From Isotricha intestinalis (Eukaryota; Ciliophora; Litostomatea; Vestibuliferida; Isotrichidae), in NCBI GenBank assembly GCA_023807065.1, contig JAJJLU010004207.1, positions 1 through 16,707 of the forward strand: 16,707 bases of DNA. Reading direction: 5' to 3'. The notes under the pieces are model-generated. The model saw only the letters and a list, made by a program, of their open reading frames with translations. It searched no databases and was not told where the DNA came from. How positions within the stretch are numbered: the first letter of the stretch is position 1; each line of letters begins with the position of its first letter. A program made the position numbers and the translations under genes. Positions 9,801 to 16,707 of the stretch are shown here, one piece after another.

Positions 9801-11669
9801 ATTTAATAGAATTTCTTGGCAATAACTTTTAAGCATTTCATAATTATTTTTGTTATCATTTTTTATCATAATTTTAGTTAAAGAAATCAATTTAACCATA
9901 ATTTCATGAGTGAATAAATTAATAGAATTATTATCTTCTTTTTTATATTTTTTAATGAATAATCCAAGATATGAAAAAAAATTTTTATCTCTTTCTCTCA
10001 TTATATTATCATAAATTTCATTTTTATCAAAAATATTTAATAAAATATTAATAGCTTCTTCTAATACCATAGGAGTTCCAAATTTCCTATTAAAAATAAA
10101 TTCAAATATAGGAAGAAAAATACTAATACCTCCAATTAAATATAAATTAGAAGAATAATTATTGTCACAAAAAACTCCTCCAACTAAATTATTTTCATTA
10201 TAATTTAACATTTCAGCATTTATATTATCAATTAAATCAATACATAATGTACCTTTTGTTCTACAAGGAGAATACATAAATAATAAAGAAGATAAAATAT
10301 TTTTTAAAGAAATTAAATTTTTATTTTTATTACCATCAGAATCAATTTCATTTTGATTAATATATTGAATAAATTCATTTATAGTTTTTTCATTATATAA
10401 ACCAAAAGGATAATTAATAAAATCTGAGATAGGAGATGATATACTTAAACATTCATTTAACATAAAAACATTACTTAATAATCCAGTGAAATCTTTACAA
10501 ATTCCAATAGAAGATATTTTTTGATTATTTACGTTTGGATATTCATAATTTTTTATAATTGGATTTGATATACCATTTTTATATAATATAATTTGAGGCT
10601 TTTGAAGAAATGACATTGGTTTATGAGTAAACAATAAAAATGTCCATTTATTATATTCTAATTCAGTTAATAAAACTTCATTTTGAGATTTATTTAAATT
10701 TAAAAATGTATGTATTTCATTATTTAAAATATTATTTTCATCATTTTGATTTTGTTCTTCTTTACTTATTTCTTTTTCTTTTGATTCTTTTTCTAATAAA
10801 TTATACCATCTATAATAAATTTTATTCTCTTTTAAAGTTGCTTCAAAAGCAACAAATTTATTAGTATGAATATAAAATAAAGTTGAATGATCAGTTATTC
10901 TTTTATTAGTTGCATCTAAATTTATTTTTTCTAAATAAATCCACATACCTATTGTATATCCTTTTACTATTGAATTATTTTTATTTTGTAAAGACTCACT
11001 TTCAACTTTTAATTCTGATTTTAAATTATTAAAGAAAAAAAATTGTTGTGGAAAATTTTTACCATCATTAATACTTCGAGTTAAATATTTATTTAATATT
11101 TTTAACATTAATAAAAATTTATTTCCATCAAAAGTTTTTTCATTTGAAAATAAATTTGACATTTTTTCAAAAATTTTCCAAAAATATTCTACTTTAACAC
11201 CACTATAATAAATTAATTTTTGAAGTAAATTTAAAACACTTTCACAAAATAATAAATCTCTATTGTTTTCAATTAAAATATTAATACATTCATCCATAAA
11301 AAACATTTTTTGATGTGATTGATCATCTATTAATTTTGATCTTTCAATTATAATTGAACTATTATATGATAATTTCTCTATTATCATTATTAATTTATCT
11401 ATTATTTCTATTTTAATTGTTGTATTCGTTGAATTTTTTATAAAATCTAATAATTCAAATATTAAATATGGTTTTATTATTAACATATTTGATTTGTTGT
11501 TTAATATCAATTTACTTCCTAAAAAATTTTCAAAGCATTCTCCTATTTTATTTTTCTTTGTTGATTTTTTATCATTGGGATAATTTAAATTTTCATCACT
11601 ACTTGAATTTGAATATGTATTTTTTATATTTTTGTTAGTATTTATTTCTGAGTCTGAATCAGAATCCAT
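3888..11669 (-). CDS. Large BEACH-domain protein of the neurobeachin/LRBA/LvsA type
   Basis: This intact 2593-residue frame encodes a scaffold of the BEACH family, which acts in membrane trafficking, lysosome-related or contractile-vacuole function and vesicle sorting. In order: an acidic Ser/Asp start (MDSDSDSE), helical repeats, a ConA-like fold (about 235-410, from YTIGMWIYLE), a long helical-repeat centre, and a PH-BEACH domain (about 1770-1875, with FKRRYYYKKNSFEIY). The BEACH domain (about 1895-2192) has GRSYKDLTQYPIFPW, KPIGAL, LQGNGFDKVDR, RELIPEIFYLPELF, WIDLIFGYKQKG and GQTP. Divergent WD40-like repeats (about 2220-2593) end in VTIFDAKPII. No FYVE finger follows the WD40 region, which argues against the WDFY3/Bchs branch. 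ATG 11667-11669 is directly preceded by an in-frame TAA; the stop is TAA. Asn- and acid-rich inserts expand several loops. No intron interrupts the 7.8 kb. Family membership is firm; the subfamily is tentative. Confidence 0.96.
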   Translation of the reverse strand: MDSDSDSEINTNKNIKNTYSNSSSDENLNYPNDKKSTKKNKIGECFENFLGSKLILNNKSNMLIIKPYLIFELLDFIKNSTNTTIKIEIIDKLIMIIEKLSYNSSIIIERSKLIDDQSHQKMFFMDECINILIENNRDLLFCESVLNLLQKLIYYSGVKVEYFWKIFEKMSNLFSNEKTFDGNKFLLMLKILNKYLTRSINDGKNFPQQFFFFNNLKSELKVESESLQNKNNSIVKGYTIGMWIYLEKINLDATNKRITDHSTLFYIHTNKFVAFEATLKENKIYYRWYNLLEKESKEKEISKEEQNQNDENNILNNEIHTFLNLNKSQNEVLLTELEYNKWTFLLFTHKPMSFLQKPQIILYKNGISNPIIKNYEYPNVNNQKISSIGICKDFTGLLSNVFMLNECLSISSPISDFINYPFGLYNEKTINEFIQYINQNEIDSDGNKNKNLISLKNILSSLLFMYSPCRTKGTLCIDLIDNINAEMLNYNENNLVGGVFCDNNYSSNLYLIGGISIFLPIFEFIFNRKFGTPMVLEEAINILLNIFDKNEIYDNIMRERDKNFFSYLGLFIKKYKKEDNNSINLFTHEIMVKLISLTKIMIKNDNKNNYEMLKSYCQEILLNPKLVNQFEQSIQIEFWKNIYEIYQDSFNIMYDVYDASDFLELITKLYDNNINIYCCDEHYKMLCEKMDSNGVHIYKLSFPELLIKINHLLNIIKMILSSSSKEEILNQMKKIIKYLSLEMSPCLLKEIIYIFQNLFGLEIENKNISSKFIISEKDEYIECFIRNGGVEHILYILTLSTLDNRYECLKILNLLFSKDDFYKYSGYNIKEELIPYICTSFFPLKTPLQQESNNNNKSLNDLFIEPKESYDRDDENIIQNFNFQSKKSVGNLSSNSLNKLEDDYWNIISDTTIIQNLSLPISYVHEYSNPLNDNYVDKIYNYLICWLMDKFTIPIELDDNDDIIYEPILNLILQLIMYSGIIQKHKFLTDLYTLTQFNRKNCEILLKNKYFYQWLLDLMLTYQIINMTNVLDNKNVNTGLCDSILNLCIKLHSTIFINSVMYEEEKYMNQIIKINFYGFSDKKNPNDDVNHGLIFNYLMTWMYKIRLIGDCEREASIKLIHILLFDLVEKFNVCLKRKNLDSITWKTFQSLTIISYEFALMSNFDKDFEEHNENFENIEKNEIISEIIQRLNYDYSKKRFSNEILEENEKKVKRVKSGIQTPILNLWEDKSLLINIYNCYKDFWSDTLFSIDKDSLLLDEIKSISILINSKVFNENPNVYAAEMKILLFSNESNYKSDDIKNNNILKSILNILMILLRLSDNKDDISNWIRELEKFILFLVIASQGLSIDTSNRKIKVNEEFLLNSQENVLTAFITINNFLLEELNSPRRKEFNNDVLNEFIYCIRTLFITYTVVVEKILKEIENEKSKDGLYQSLMNIFNNIKKAFFFVPQKSYLYSPINKIYNEIYLTKNQNVLFTLNDISEFRLNNYLDIPQKFNDEDWIYAFQDNPKIYDNVKNSFSLKFFHTLIKTRLNEAKQMKLNQDICYKEKNLVDQVYTKISNIIQSSLENNENLFLNECYYIILKNKENENKWKKYKKSFFTWKGKWINEDEYLKLVDEKIIKFKIGNHFTKNYNCPLLYEIFDIWNYLPNFSNFKTDKLFLNINNEQINLIMEEKKEYKEDNIIELKKEDYPNYMNCYSELRVQPITNKSFIYYKNNNFSDIVEIYHRLEKIIKYFQLFYTQNFDKCIIDIGEYYLNNLKKSQEDKTIKSYNNCCLLKKMSHLKGKFILSKNSIHFIIKYPYLGKKEKCNGSLFDININKEKIITIINLSEINHIFKRRYYYKKNSFEIYTITNKSYYFIFENQTERDEIFKLISHSNNINQISYPDNLVNYIKEWENWSIDNFSLINILNNFSGRSYKDLTQYPIFPWIIKDYENKQLKSFNNENIRDLKKPIGALGNESRILYFIQRFSDSQENQISTINEDNNINNIINENDEGKYYYSSHYSNPFYVSYYLIRLFPFSSSAIELQGNGFDKVDRQFNSLIVSFHNCMNETTDIRELIPEIFYLPELFLNINQLNFGSDNKIVKDSNCILPNWSKNNPYLFIIKNRLALESDYVSKQINNWIDLIFGYKQKGEEAIKAMNLFFHFTYEDAINIDKYINNKEDYDSLISKIDIGQTPSQIINKPFIQRLNRNESKNSLILFENLTQLREFNSTSEHMNTATYKSCRKDIISKMIIHIKSFKNNKILCVFNNGITLLLKADNTPYSESGLIFINEKKYYLPTDYKEQYKLINSEQKINIIEEDNDIMKVIENNQPIIIIRNGKYIIKGGFFDSKFMIYNTDNSKYTFIFLDNESRVTNIITDNENEKFVYIGTSTGRLFIYSINQNNKSINDLLIFEDMLNDHNQNINYMFCDTNLNVFSTVSSDKTCNIYTYPLLRLFRVIKPSNQFYFDYVFISNSPLPSIILYCKKIKMFYVYSINGGFIIKKSNKNKQLYSPKVIKDNYHRDYLFFGTNDGCIIYIRLPLLDKSKSFELKGQNDSLFLPIKCFDISEDRQTIYYWRLENFNLSAIRSQKELIRENKEVTIFDAKPII

Positions 11670-12192
11670 TTATTATTTATTTATTGAAAATTAATTATTT
11701 AAAATTAGTGTATATTTTTTTGGATTGTAATATAAGGAAATTATAAAATTTTAATATATATAAATAATATTTTAAATATATTTTTACATTAAAACAAAAA
11801 TAATATATAAATAAATTAAAAATTTAAAAAAAAGAAATTAAAAGAATAAAAAGGAAAGGAAAAAAATCTATTTAATAGAATGGAAAAACTTTGGAAAACT
11901 TAGACAGTGCATCAATACAATAGGAAAAAAGTATAACAAAAAAAGATTAAATTGAAAGTGTTAGAAAATATGGTTTTGAACAAATATCAGAAATATTTCA
12001 GAGATTCAAGGAGTAGAAAAAATTAAATAAATATAAGAAATAAAGTATCTCATTTAAAAAGATTAAAATATTTAGAAGATTTGAATAAAATTACCAGAAC
12101 CTTAAATCAATATGAAATTTTAATTTTTTTTTTAATATTTTTTTTAAGTTTGTTATATTTAATAAATTTATAATATTTATTTTTAATTATTT
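11670..12192. other. 523-base spacer between two minus-strand genes, with an internal G-enriched island
   Basis: This lies upstream of the BEACH start and downstream of the stop of the 616-residue gene, so it should carry the BEACH promoter and leader and the 3' end of the other gene. Its flanks (11670-11820 and 12120-12192) are the usual A/T-only spacer, with T-runs at about 12124-12132 and 12139-12147. The middle differs and is described separately. I see no intact standard-code frame of useful length. Confidence 0.6.
11850..12115 (+). other. Purine-rich, G-enriched island: possible decayed coding sequence or noncoding RNA
   Basis: Counting 11881-12120 by hand gives 33 G and 18 C in 240 bases. 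That is about 21% G+C with G nearly twice C on the + strand, whereas a comparable line of spacer at 3661-3720 has 1 G and 5 C. Coding strands in this window are purine-rich in the same way. All three + frames are broken by TAA or TAG, yet pieces read like protein, for example ESVRKYGFEQISEIFQRFKE (about 11973-12032) and HLKRLKYLEDLNKI (about 12050-12093) in another frame. This suggests a gene relic with frameshifts, or a stable RNA ending near the T-runs at 12124-12147. No known RNA family is recognised. The evidence is compositional only. Confidence 0.3.
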
Positions 12193-14043
12193 TTACATAT
12201 CTTCTTCTTCTTCTTTTTCATCATTTTCTTCATCATTACTTTCATCTTCACTTTCTTTTGTTTTTTTAGAAAATTTTTTATCTTTAGGTCCAACTACTTT
12301 CTGTTCAGGTTTTAATCTAGCATCTCCAACAGAAAATCTATTTTTAACACTTTTAGCTAATTTAACAGACCAAGAATAAATAAAATTTTTCATAGTATTA
12401 GTAAATTGTACATTTTCATCCCAAAAATGATTAATTTTATTTTCAGGAATTAAATATTCAGCAAATTCATCATCATCCATAAAAACAGAATTTCCATTTA
12501 AAACATCAATTTGTTTTTCAATTTGTTCATTATATAAATGATAATTTCTATAATAATTAAATAATATAGCAACTTCTCTATTTGGAATAGGATCACTTTC
12601 AAAAGTATGAGTAACTAAATAATGTAAAATACTTCCAATATATTTTCCAGTAATATCAATATGTTTATAATCTTTAAATTCTTCGAAAAATTTTTTTAAA
12701 TGAAGTAAAATTTGTTGAACAGAAACACCACTAATAATTAAAAAAGCTATTAATAAACCACCTTGAGCTTTATTTAATTCTCTAGTTCTTCCATGAAAAT
12801 CAAAATCTAATCTATTAACTTGGAAAGTATTTAAATATTTTTTACTAAAATAATTTTTATCTCTAATATATTCATATAAAATATCTAAAACAGGAGGAGG
12901 AATATCATTAATTTTTGAAGTTTTACTAATTAAATTTTCCATATATTTCTGAATTAAAGCAGTAATTTTTTGACTTTGAGCTCTTAATCTACTTTTAGAA
13001 TCAATATTAGTGAAAGAAACATCTAAATCATTCATAACACCAAATTCATTCCAAAAAGGTTCTTCAACAGCAAGAATCCAATCAGTTAAAATTGCAAATT
13101 CTTTTATTATTGCTTTTGTTCTTTCTTGAATTTCATAATTTCTAATTTTAGCATATTTTGAATATTTATTTGCAGATAAAAAAAATACAAATAAATCACA
13201 AAATTCTTTACATAATTTCCACCAATCTCTTGTTAATCCCATTTCTCTCTTTTTTTTAGGACCATCTTTACCAAAACCAATATCTTTCCTATTTTTACTA
13301 CTAGTATCATCATTATCAGAACTTTCTTCGGTTTTTTTTTTCTTTTTTTTCTTTTTTTTATTTTTTTCAGATTCTTCAGTAATTTTCTTAACTAAAGAGT
13401 CAAGATTTTCATTACTTTTTTTTTGATTTCTTTCCATTTGTTTCATTAAGGCCAAAGCAAAAGCAATAAAATGATTAGCACCAAAAGCAGGATGATTATG
13501 TCCTTGAATGGAAGGTAAAATAATATTATCTCTAGATACAGCTTGAATAACATTAGGTTCATTATGTAATTTCAATCCAAAATGATTAGAATAATTATTT
13601 ATTGGTAATGTAGGTCCTTTTACACTTCCACCAAAAACTGGCTTTGCATATTTATATCTATGAAGGAATGATGATGGAATTTGTGGTTGACTTAATAACA
13701 TTTTATTATATGGAGTTATTGGAGGAAGATATCTATTATTATTTGGAGTTATTAAATTACGATGGGATGATAATTGTTGAAGACGATTGTTTGTCATTCC
13801 CATTACTTCGTCTACTTCTTCGTATGCTTGACGGTTTAAATTTTGTCTTTGTATTTCAGCATTTATTCTTTCATATGTTGGATTTTCGTTTTTATAAATA
13901 TTTATTGGATAGAAATTATACTGATTTTGGGAATTTATATAACGCAAATTTTGTGAATATTCGGGAGAATGATTTATTAATTTCTGAGAATTATTATAAC
14001 GCAGTAATTGGTTCGTGTAATATGTTGGAATATTATAATACAT
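12193..14043 (-). CDS. Unrecognised 616-residue protein with a conserved-looking helical central domain
   Basis: I do not recognise the family. Residues 1-190 are Tyr/Asn/Gln/Pro-rich and look extended, with YLPPITPYNK, KPVFGGSVKGP and HPAFGANHF. Residues 205-265 are a charged linker including a run of nine Lys (229-237) followed by an acidic patch. Residues 270-570 form a well-mixed, probably helical domain starting with DWWKLCKEFCDLFVFFLS, then DWILAVEEPFWNEF, the hydrophobic helix GGLLIAFLIISGVSVQQILL (429-448), NREVAILFNYYRNYHLYNEQ and IYSWSVKLAKSV. Residues 585-616 are basic then strongly acidic (EEEEDM). The 429-448 helix is hydrophobic enough for a membrane segment, but its amphipathic neighbours suggest a buried helix. 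There is no signal peptide. ATG 14041-14043 is directly preceded by an in-frame TAA and an A-rich leader; the stop is TAA. The last + strand gene is divergent from it. The proline-rich start could suit a cytoskeletal or ciliary protein, but that is a guess. Confidence 0.85.
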   Translation of the reverse strand: MYYNIPTYYTNQLLRYNNSQKLINHSPEYSQNLRYINSQNQYNFYPINIYKNENPTYERINAEIQRQNLNRQAYEEVDEVMGMTNNRLQQLSSHRNLITPNNNRYLPPITPYNKMLLSQPQIPSSFLHRYKYAKPVFGGSVKGPTLPINNYSNHFGLKLHNEPNVIQAVSRDNIILPSIQGHNHPAFGANHFIAFALALMKQMERNQKKSNENLDSLVKKITEESEKNKKKKKKKKKTEESSDNDDTSSKNRKDIGFGKDGPKKKREMGLTRDWWKLCKEFCDLFVFFLSANKYSKYAKIRNYEIQERTKAIIKEFAILTDWILAVEEPFWNEFGVMNDLDVSFTNIDSKSRLRAQSQKITALIQKYMENLISKTSKINDIPPPVLDILYEYIRDKNYFSKKYLNTFQVNRLDFDFHGRTRELNKAQGGLLIAFLIISGVSVQQILLHLKKFFEEFKDYKHIDITGKYIGSILHYLVTHTFESDPIPNREVAILFNYYRNYHLYNEQIEKQIDVLNGNSVFMDDDEFAEYLIPENKINHFWDENVQFTNTMKNFIYSWSVKLAKSVKNRFSVGDARLKPEQKVVGPKDKKFSKKTKESEDESNDEENDEKEEEEDM

Positions 14044-14523
14044 TTATTTTTTTTTATTTTTTTTTTTAAATGAAAAAATTAAAGAGAATAAGTTCAAGGA
14101 ATATTACGTAAAAAGTATTTAATTAATTATTAGGTTTTTATATATATTACTGATATATGATTATTTATTATTAATGTTTCATTACTTTGAAAATTTAAAG
14201 TACAAAAATAATAAAAATAATAAAAATTTTTTTAAGGAAATTAAATTATAGAAATATAATCAAAAAACTTATAAAAATCTTCATATCGTTAATGAGAATG
14301 ATAAAATCGTATTATTTATTATTTATTATTTATTTATAATATATAATCTAGAATTTATCAATAAAAATAAAATCATTAAATAAGAGAAAAACATTTTTAT
14401 TTATTTATAGGGAGTTATTTAAACAAAATTGAAAAAATATGATACTTTTATTTATTAAGTTAATTTTAGGTTTTTGTAATTATTATTTATTTAATAATAA
14501 TTTAATTAAAATTTAAATTTAAA
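14044..14523. other. Divergent 480-base intergenic region (two promoters)
   Basis: The flanking genes point away from each other, so both promoters and leaders should lie here. The stretch is very A+T-rich, with a T-rich tract next to the minus-strand ATG (an A-rich leader on that strand). A TTTA/TTATT simple repeat lies at about 14310-14340. The string TTAGGTTTTT occurs twice, near 14130 and 14465. I see no open frame, RNA gene or defensible TATA element, since TATA-like strings are everywhere at this composition. Confidence 0.55.
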
Positions 14524-16707
14524 ATGCAAAATTTTTTTACTATTAATAAAGTTTTTACTGAATATAAATCTTCTTATTCAGAAATCCAATATTTTATAAA
14601 AGATTTTGAAAAAGAATTAAATATCAAAAAATTAGAAAAAAATATAAATATACTTGAAGATTTTTTTATATGTATAAATAATGATGAAAATTTCAAAATA
14701 GAAAAATGTGATGATTGTTATTTATTTACATTCTTTATATATTATTTATTAAAGAAAAAAAACAAAAACTTTTTTTATAAACTTTTTTCTAATTATTCTC
14801 AATTATATTTATCAAAAAAATTCTTTGAAAGAAGTTTTTCAGTAATTTTTCTATATTTAAAAAATGAAGAACAAAATATAGTTTTTTCACCTAATGAATG
14901 CAAAGAATATTTTAATAAAACAATTGAAGATTACAAAGAAAAAACTAACGAAGTAATATCTAATTTAAATATTAATCTGTTTTTATTAAATGATAATTCA
15001 AAAAAAATGTTTCTTCAATTTATTTCTTGTGAATGTTCTATTTTTTCACTTGAACAATTAAAAGGAATATCAAATTTTTTTCAAAATAATTCTCTTGATA
15101 TTTTCAAAATGATTTCAGAAAGAAATAATAATTATATAAATACATATTTTAAATTAATTTTTCGATTTATTTTAAAAAGTTATTTATTGATTGAACAAAA
15201 TCATCAAATAAATAAATTAAATGACAAAAAATTAATATTTTCATATATATGTGAAATAATAAATTATAGTTTTTTATATTTTCCAAAATTAGAAAAAAAA
15301 AATTTAGATATTGAAATTTTATCAACAGGAATAAGTAGTATAATTTCTAAAATATCATTAATTATTTTAAAAAATAATGAAATAAATGATAATAATATGA
15401 GATTTTGTCTTGATTCTTTAGAAAATTCATTATTATCTATATTAAAAATAAATCAAAAATTTATTAAACATTATTCAAATAATTTAGGAAAAATATATAA
15501 TATTTTTAATAATTTAAAAGATGATAATTATTCAAAAAAATATTCTCAAAAAATTATTCAAATTTATAAAGATTATAATTTTGTTTCATGTGAATTATTA
15601 CTTATTCAAATAGGAAATTATAATTTATATTTATTAAATAATAAAAAATCAGATGAGTTAATTGATTTTGGAGAAAATAATAAAAGAGTAAATGATATAT
15701 TTATTTTATTTGAAGCTTGTTATATTAGTGATGATATTGATAAAGATAATTTTAATAATGTTTTAAGTTTCTTCGTTGAAAAAATTGAATTTTTATTTTT
15801 AATTTCTATTAATAATACTAAAAATTATTTAGGTGAATTAATTGAATTTTCAAAAAAATTAAAAGAAAAAATGCTAGTATTGTTTTATAAAAAACAATCT
15901 ATTATTTATAATAAAAATTATATTTTTGTTAATTTTTTAAATCTCATTAAAATAATATTATCAAATGAAGATGATGATACATTTTATACTTTTCTTTATT
16001 CATTTGAAAAAATTAATTCTGGAGAAAAAAGAGCTAATAATTATTTTTACTTTTTATCTTATTTTTTAATTTCTCAAAAGAGTTTTAATAAAATAAATAA
16101 ATTATTGGAAGAAATTATACTCTATAAAAATATTTCAATTTTTTTAATTTTTTATTCAAAAATATTATATTTTTTATTTCGTTTTGAAATAAATGATAAT
16201 AAAATTCATATTGAATTAACAGAAATATTTTTTAATTTTTATGAAAAATTAATGACAAAATCGTATTTTAATGAATATAATGATATTATTTCCAATACTA
16301 TAATTCCTTTACATTTAAAAAATTTAAAGAATTCTTTTAATCAATTAACTGTTAAATATATAGATTATTTATCAAATAATCCAAATGAAGAAGATTCAAT
16401 TATTTATTTAAATGAATTAATCGAAAAATACCAGAACATATCTTTTTGTTCAAAAAAATTAATTAAATATTACAATGAATATTCAACGTCTAAGAATATA
16501 AATAACCAATTATATACTTATCATATATATTTAATTTTAGATTTTTTAAGTAAAGTGTATGATATTTCTTCTAATGATCTTTTACTTCTTATAACTAATA
16601 ATAATATTTTAGATGAAAGAATAAAAGATAAATATCAATTAGATTTTATTCATTATATTATATTTAGAATGATAATTTTTAAAGAACAATTTGATTATAT
16701 GAAATAT
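14524..16707 (+). CDS. 5' part of a large helix-rich protein of unknown function, running off the window
   Basis: Reading from ATG 14524 gives 728 codons without a stop to the last base, so the 3' end is missing. The start is the first ATG after an in-frame TAA at 14503-14505 and has AAA before it. The protein begins MQNFFTINKVFTEYKSSYSE and is rich in Leu, Ile, Phe, Asn and Lys. Short hydrophobic helices alternate with charged turns throughout, with few Gly and Pro. That pattern fits an alpha-solenoid (HEAT/ARM-like, as in importins, exportins or trafficking scaffolds), but no repeat motif, catalytic motif, signal peptide or clear membrane segment is visible. Trp is absent from the visible part and Cys is sparse. 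The codon and residue use match the helical middle of the BEACH gene, so nothing suggests foreign origin. A solenoid role is an inference from composition. Confidence 0.85.
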   Translation, partial: MQNFFTINKVFTEYKSSYSEIQYFIKDFEKELNIKKLEKNINILEDFFICINNDENFKIEKCDDCYLFTFFIYYLLKKKNKNFFYKLFSNYSQLYLSKKFFERSFSVIFLYLKNEEQNIVFSPNECKEYFNKTIEDYKEKTNEVISNLNINLFLLNDNSKKMFLQFISCECSIFSLEQLKGISNFFQNNSLDIFKMISERNNNYINTYFKLIFRFILKSYLLIEQNHQINKLNDKKLIFSYICEIINYSFLYFPKLEKKNLDIEILSTGISSIISKISLIILKNNEINDNNMRFCLDSLENSLLSILKINQKFIKHYSNNLGKIYNIFNNLKDDNYSKKYSQKIIQIYKDYNFVSCELLLIQIGNYNLYLLNNKKSDELIDFGENNKRVNDIFILFEACYISDDIDKDNFNNVLSFFVEKIEFLFLISINNTKNYLGELIEFSKKLKEKMLVLFYKKQSIIYNKNYIFVNFLNLIKIILSNEDDDTFYTFLYSFEKINSGEKRANNYFYFLSYFLISQKSFNKINKLLEEIILYKNISIFLIFYSKILYFLFRFEINDNKIHIELTEIFFNFYEKLMTKSYFNEYNDIISNTIIPLHLKNLKNSFNQLTVKYIDYLSNNPNEEDSIIYLNELIEKYQNISFCSKKLIKYYNEYSTSKNINNQLYTYHIYLILDFLSKVYDISSNDLLLLITNNNILDERIKDKYQLDFIHYIIFRMIIFKEQFDYMKY

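Noticed and set aside
10640..10864. Frame antisense to the ConA-like region of the BEACH gene
   Set aside because: It is a mirror of conserved coding sequence with no independent support.
11828..12115. A functional gene using TAA/TAG as Gln
   Set aside because: The neighbouring genes clearly use TAA as a stop and need no reassignment; absence of TGA over this length is expected at low G content.
13644..14069. 141-residue frame antisense to the start of the 616-residue gene
   Set aside because: It is hydrophobic mirror translation of a Tyr/Asn-rich segment; the minus-strand frame is far longer and better mixed.
1..16707. CRISPR array, tRNA, rRNA, transposon ends or telomere repeats
   Set aside because: No spaced direct repeats, cloverleaf-like sequence, terminal inverted repeats or G-rich telomere motifs were found on reading both strands.

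Overview
The window looks like nuclear DNA of an extremely A+T-rich, gene-dense unicellular eukaryote. The evidence is a neurobeachin-type BEACH protein and a cyclin, protein composition dominated by Asn, Ile, Lys and Phe, A-rich leaders directly before the ATGs, spacers of only about 80 to 520 bases, and no introns that I can support, even in a 7.8 kb gene. The conserved domains read through cleanly with the standard code, and the visible stops are TAA and TGA. A standard-code, A+T-rich ciliate, such as a rumen litostome, would fit, but that assignment is inference. There are no tRNA or rRNA genes, CRISPR arrays, insertion sequences or telomere repeats that I can recognise.

Layout from left to right. 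(1) At 2-1724 (+) is the 3' part of a gene whose 5' end lies outside the window. It opens with a tandem 27-base repeat encoding a nine-residue E4-I-K4 unit, continues into a domain with a weak GNAT-acetyltransferase look, and ends in an unrecognised C-terminal domain. The frame breaks by one base at an A11 run (1012-1022). (2) At 1805-3574 (+) is an intact cyclin with two cyclin folds and a long, low-complexity tail carrying Thr-Pro sites. (3) At 3888-11669 (-), convergent with the cyclin, is a 2593-residue BEACH protein with helical-repeat, ConA-like, PH-BEACH, BEACH and WD40-like parts. (4) The 523-base spacer 11670-12192 holds a G-enriched island on the + strand that does not look like the other spacers. 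(5) At 12193-14043 (-) is a 616-residue protein with a well-mixed, Trp-containing central domain that I do not recognise. (6) After a 480-base divergent spacer, an open frame starts at 14524 (+) and runs off the right edge (at least 728 residues). It is a helix-rich protein of unknown function.

The genes do not form an operon or an obvious functional cassette. They are an ordinary eukaryotic neighbourhood: a membrane-trafficking scaffold (BEACH), a cell-cycle or CDK-partner cyclin, and three proteins I cannot assign. I did not find a convincing new multi-gene system. The points most worth a second look are the frame break at the A11 run, the charged single-helix-like repeat, the G-rich island and the unassigned 616-residue protein.
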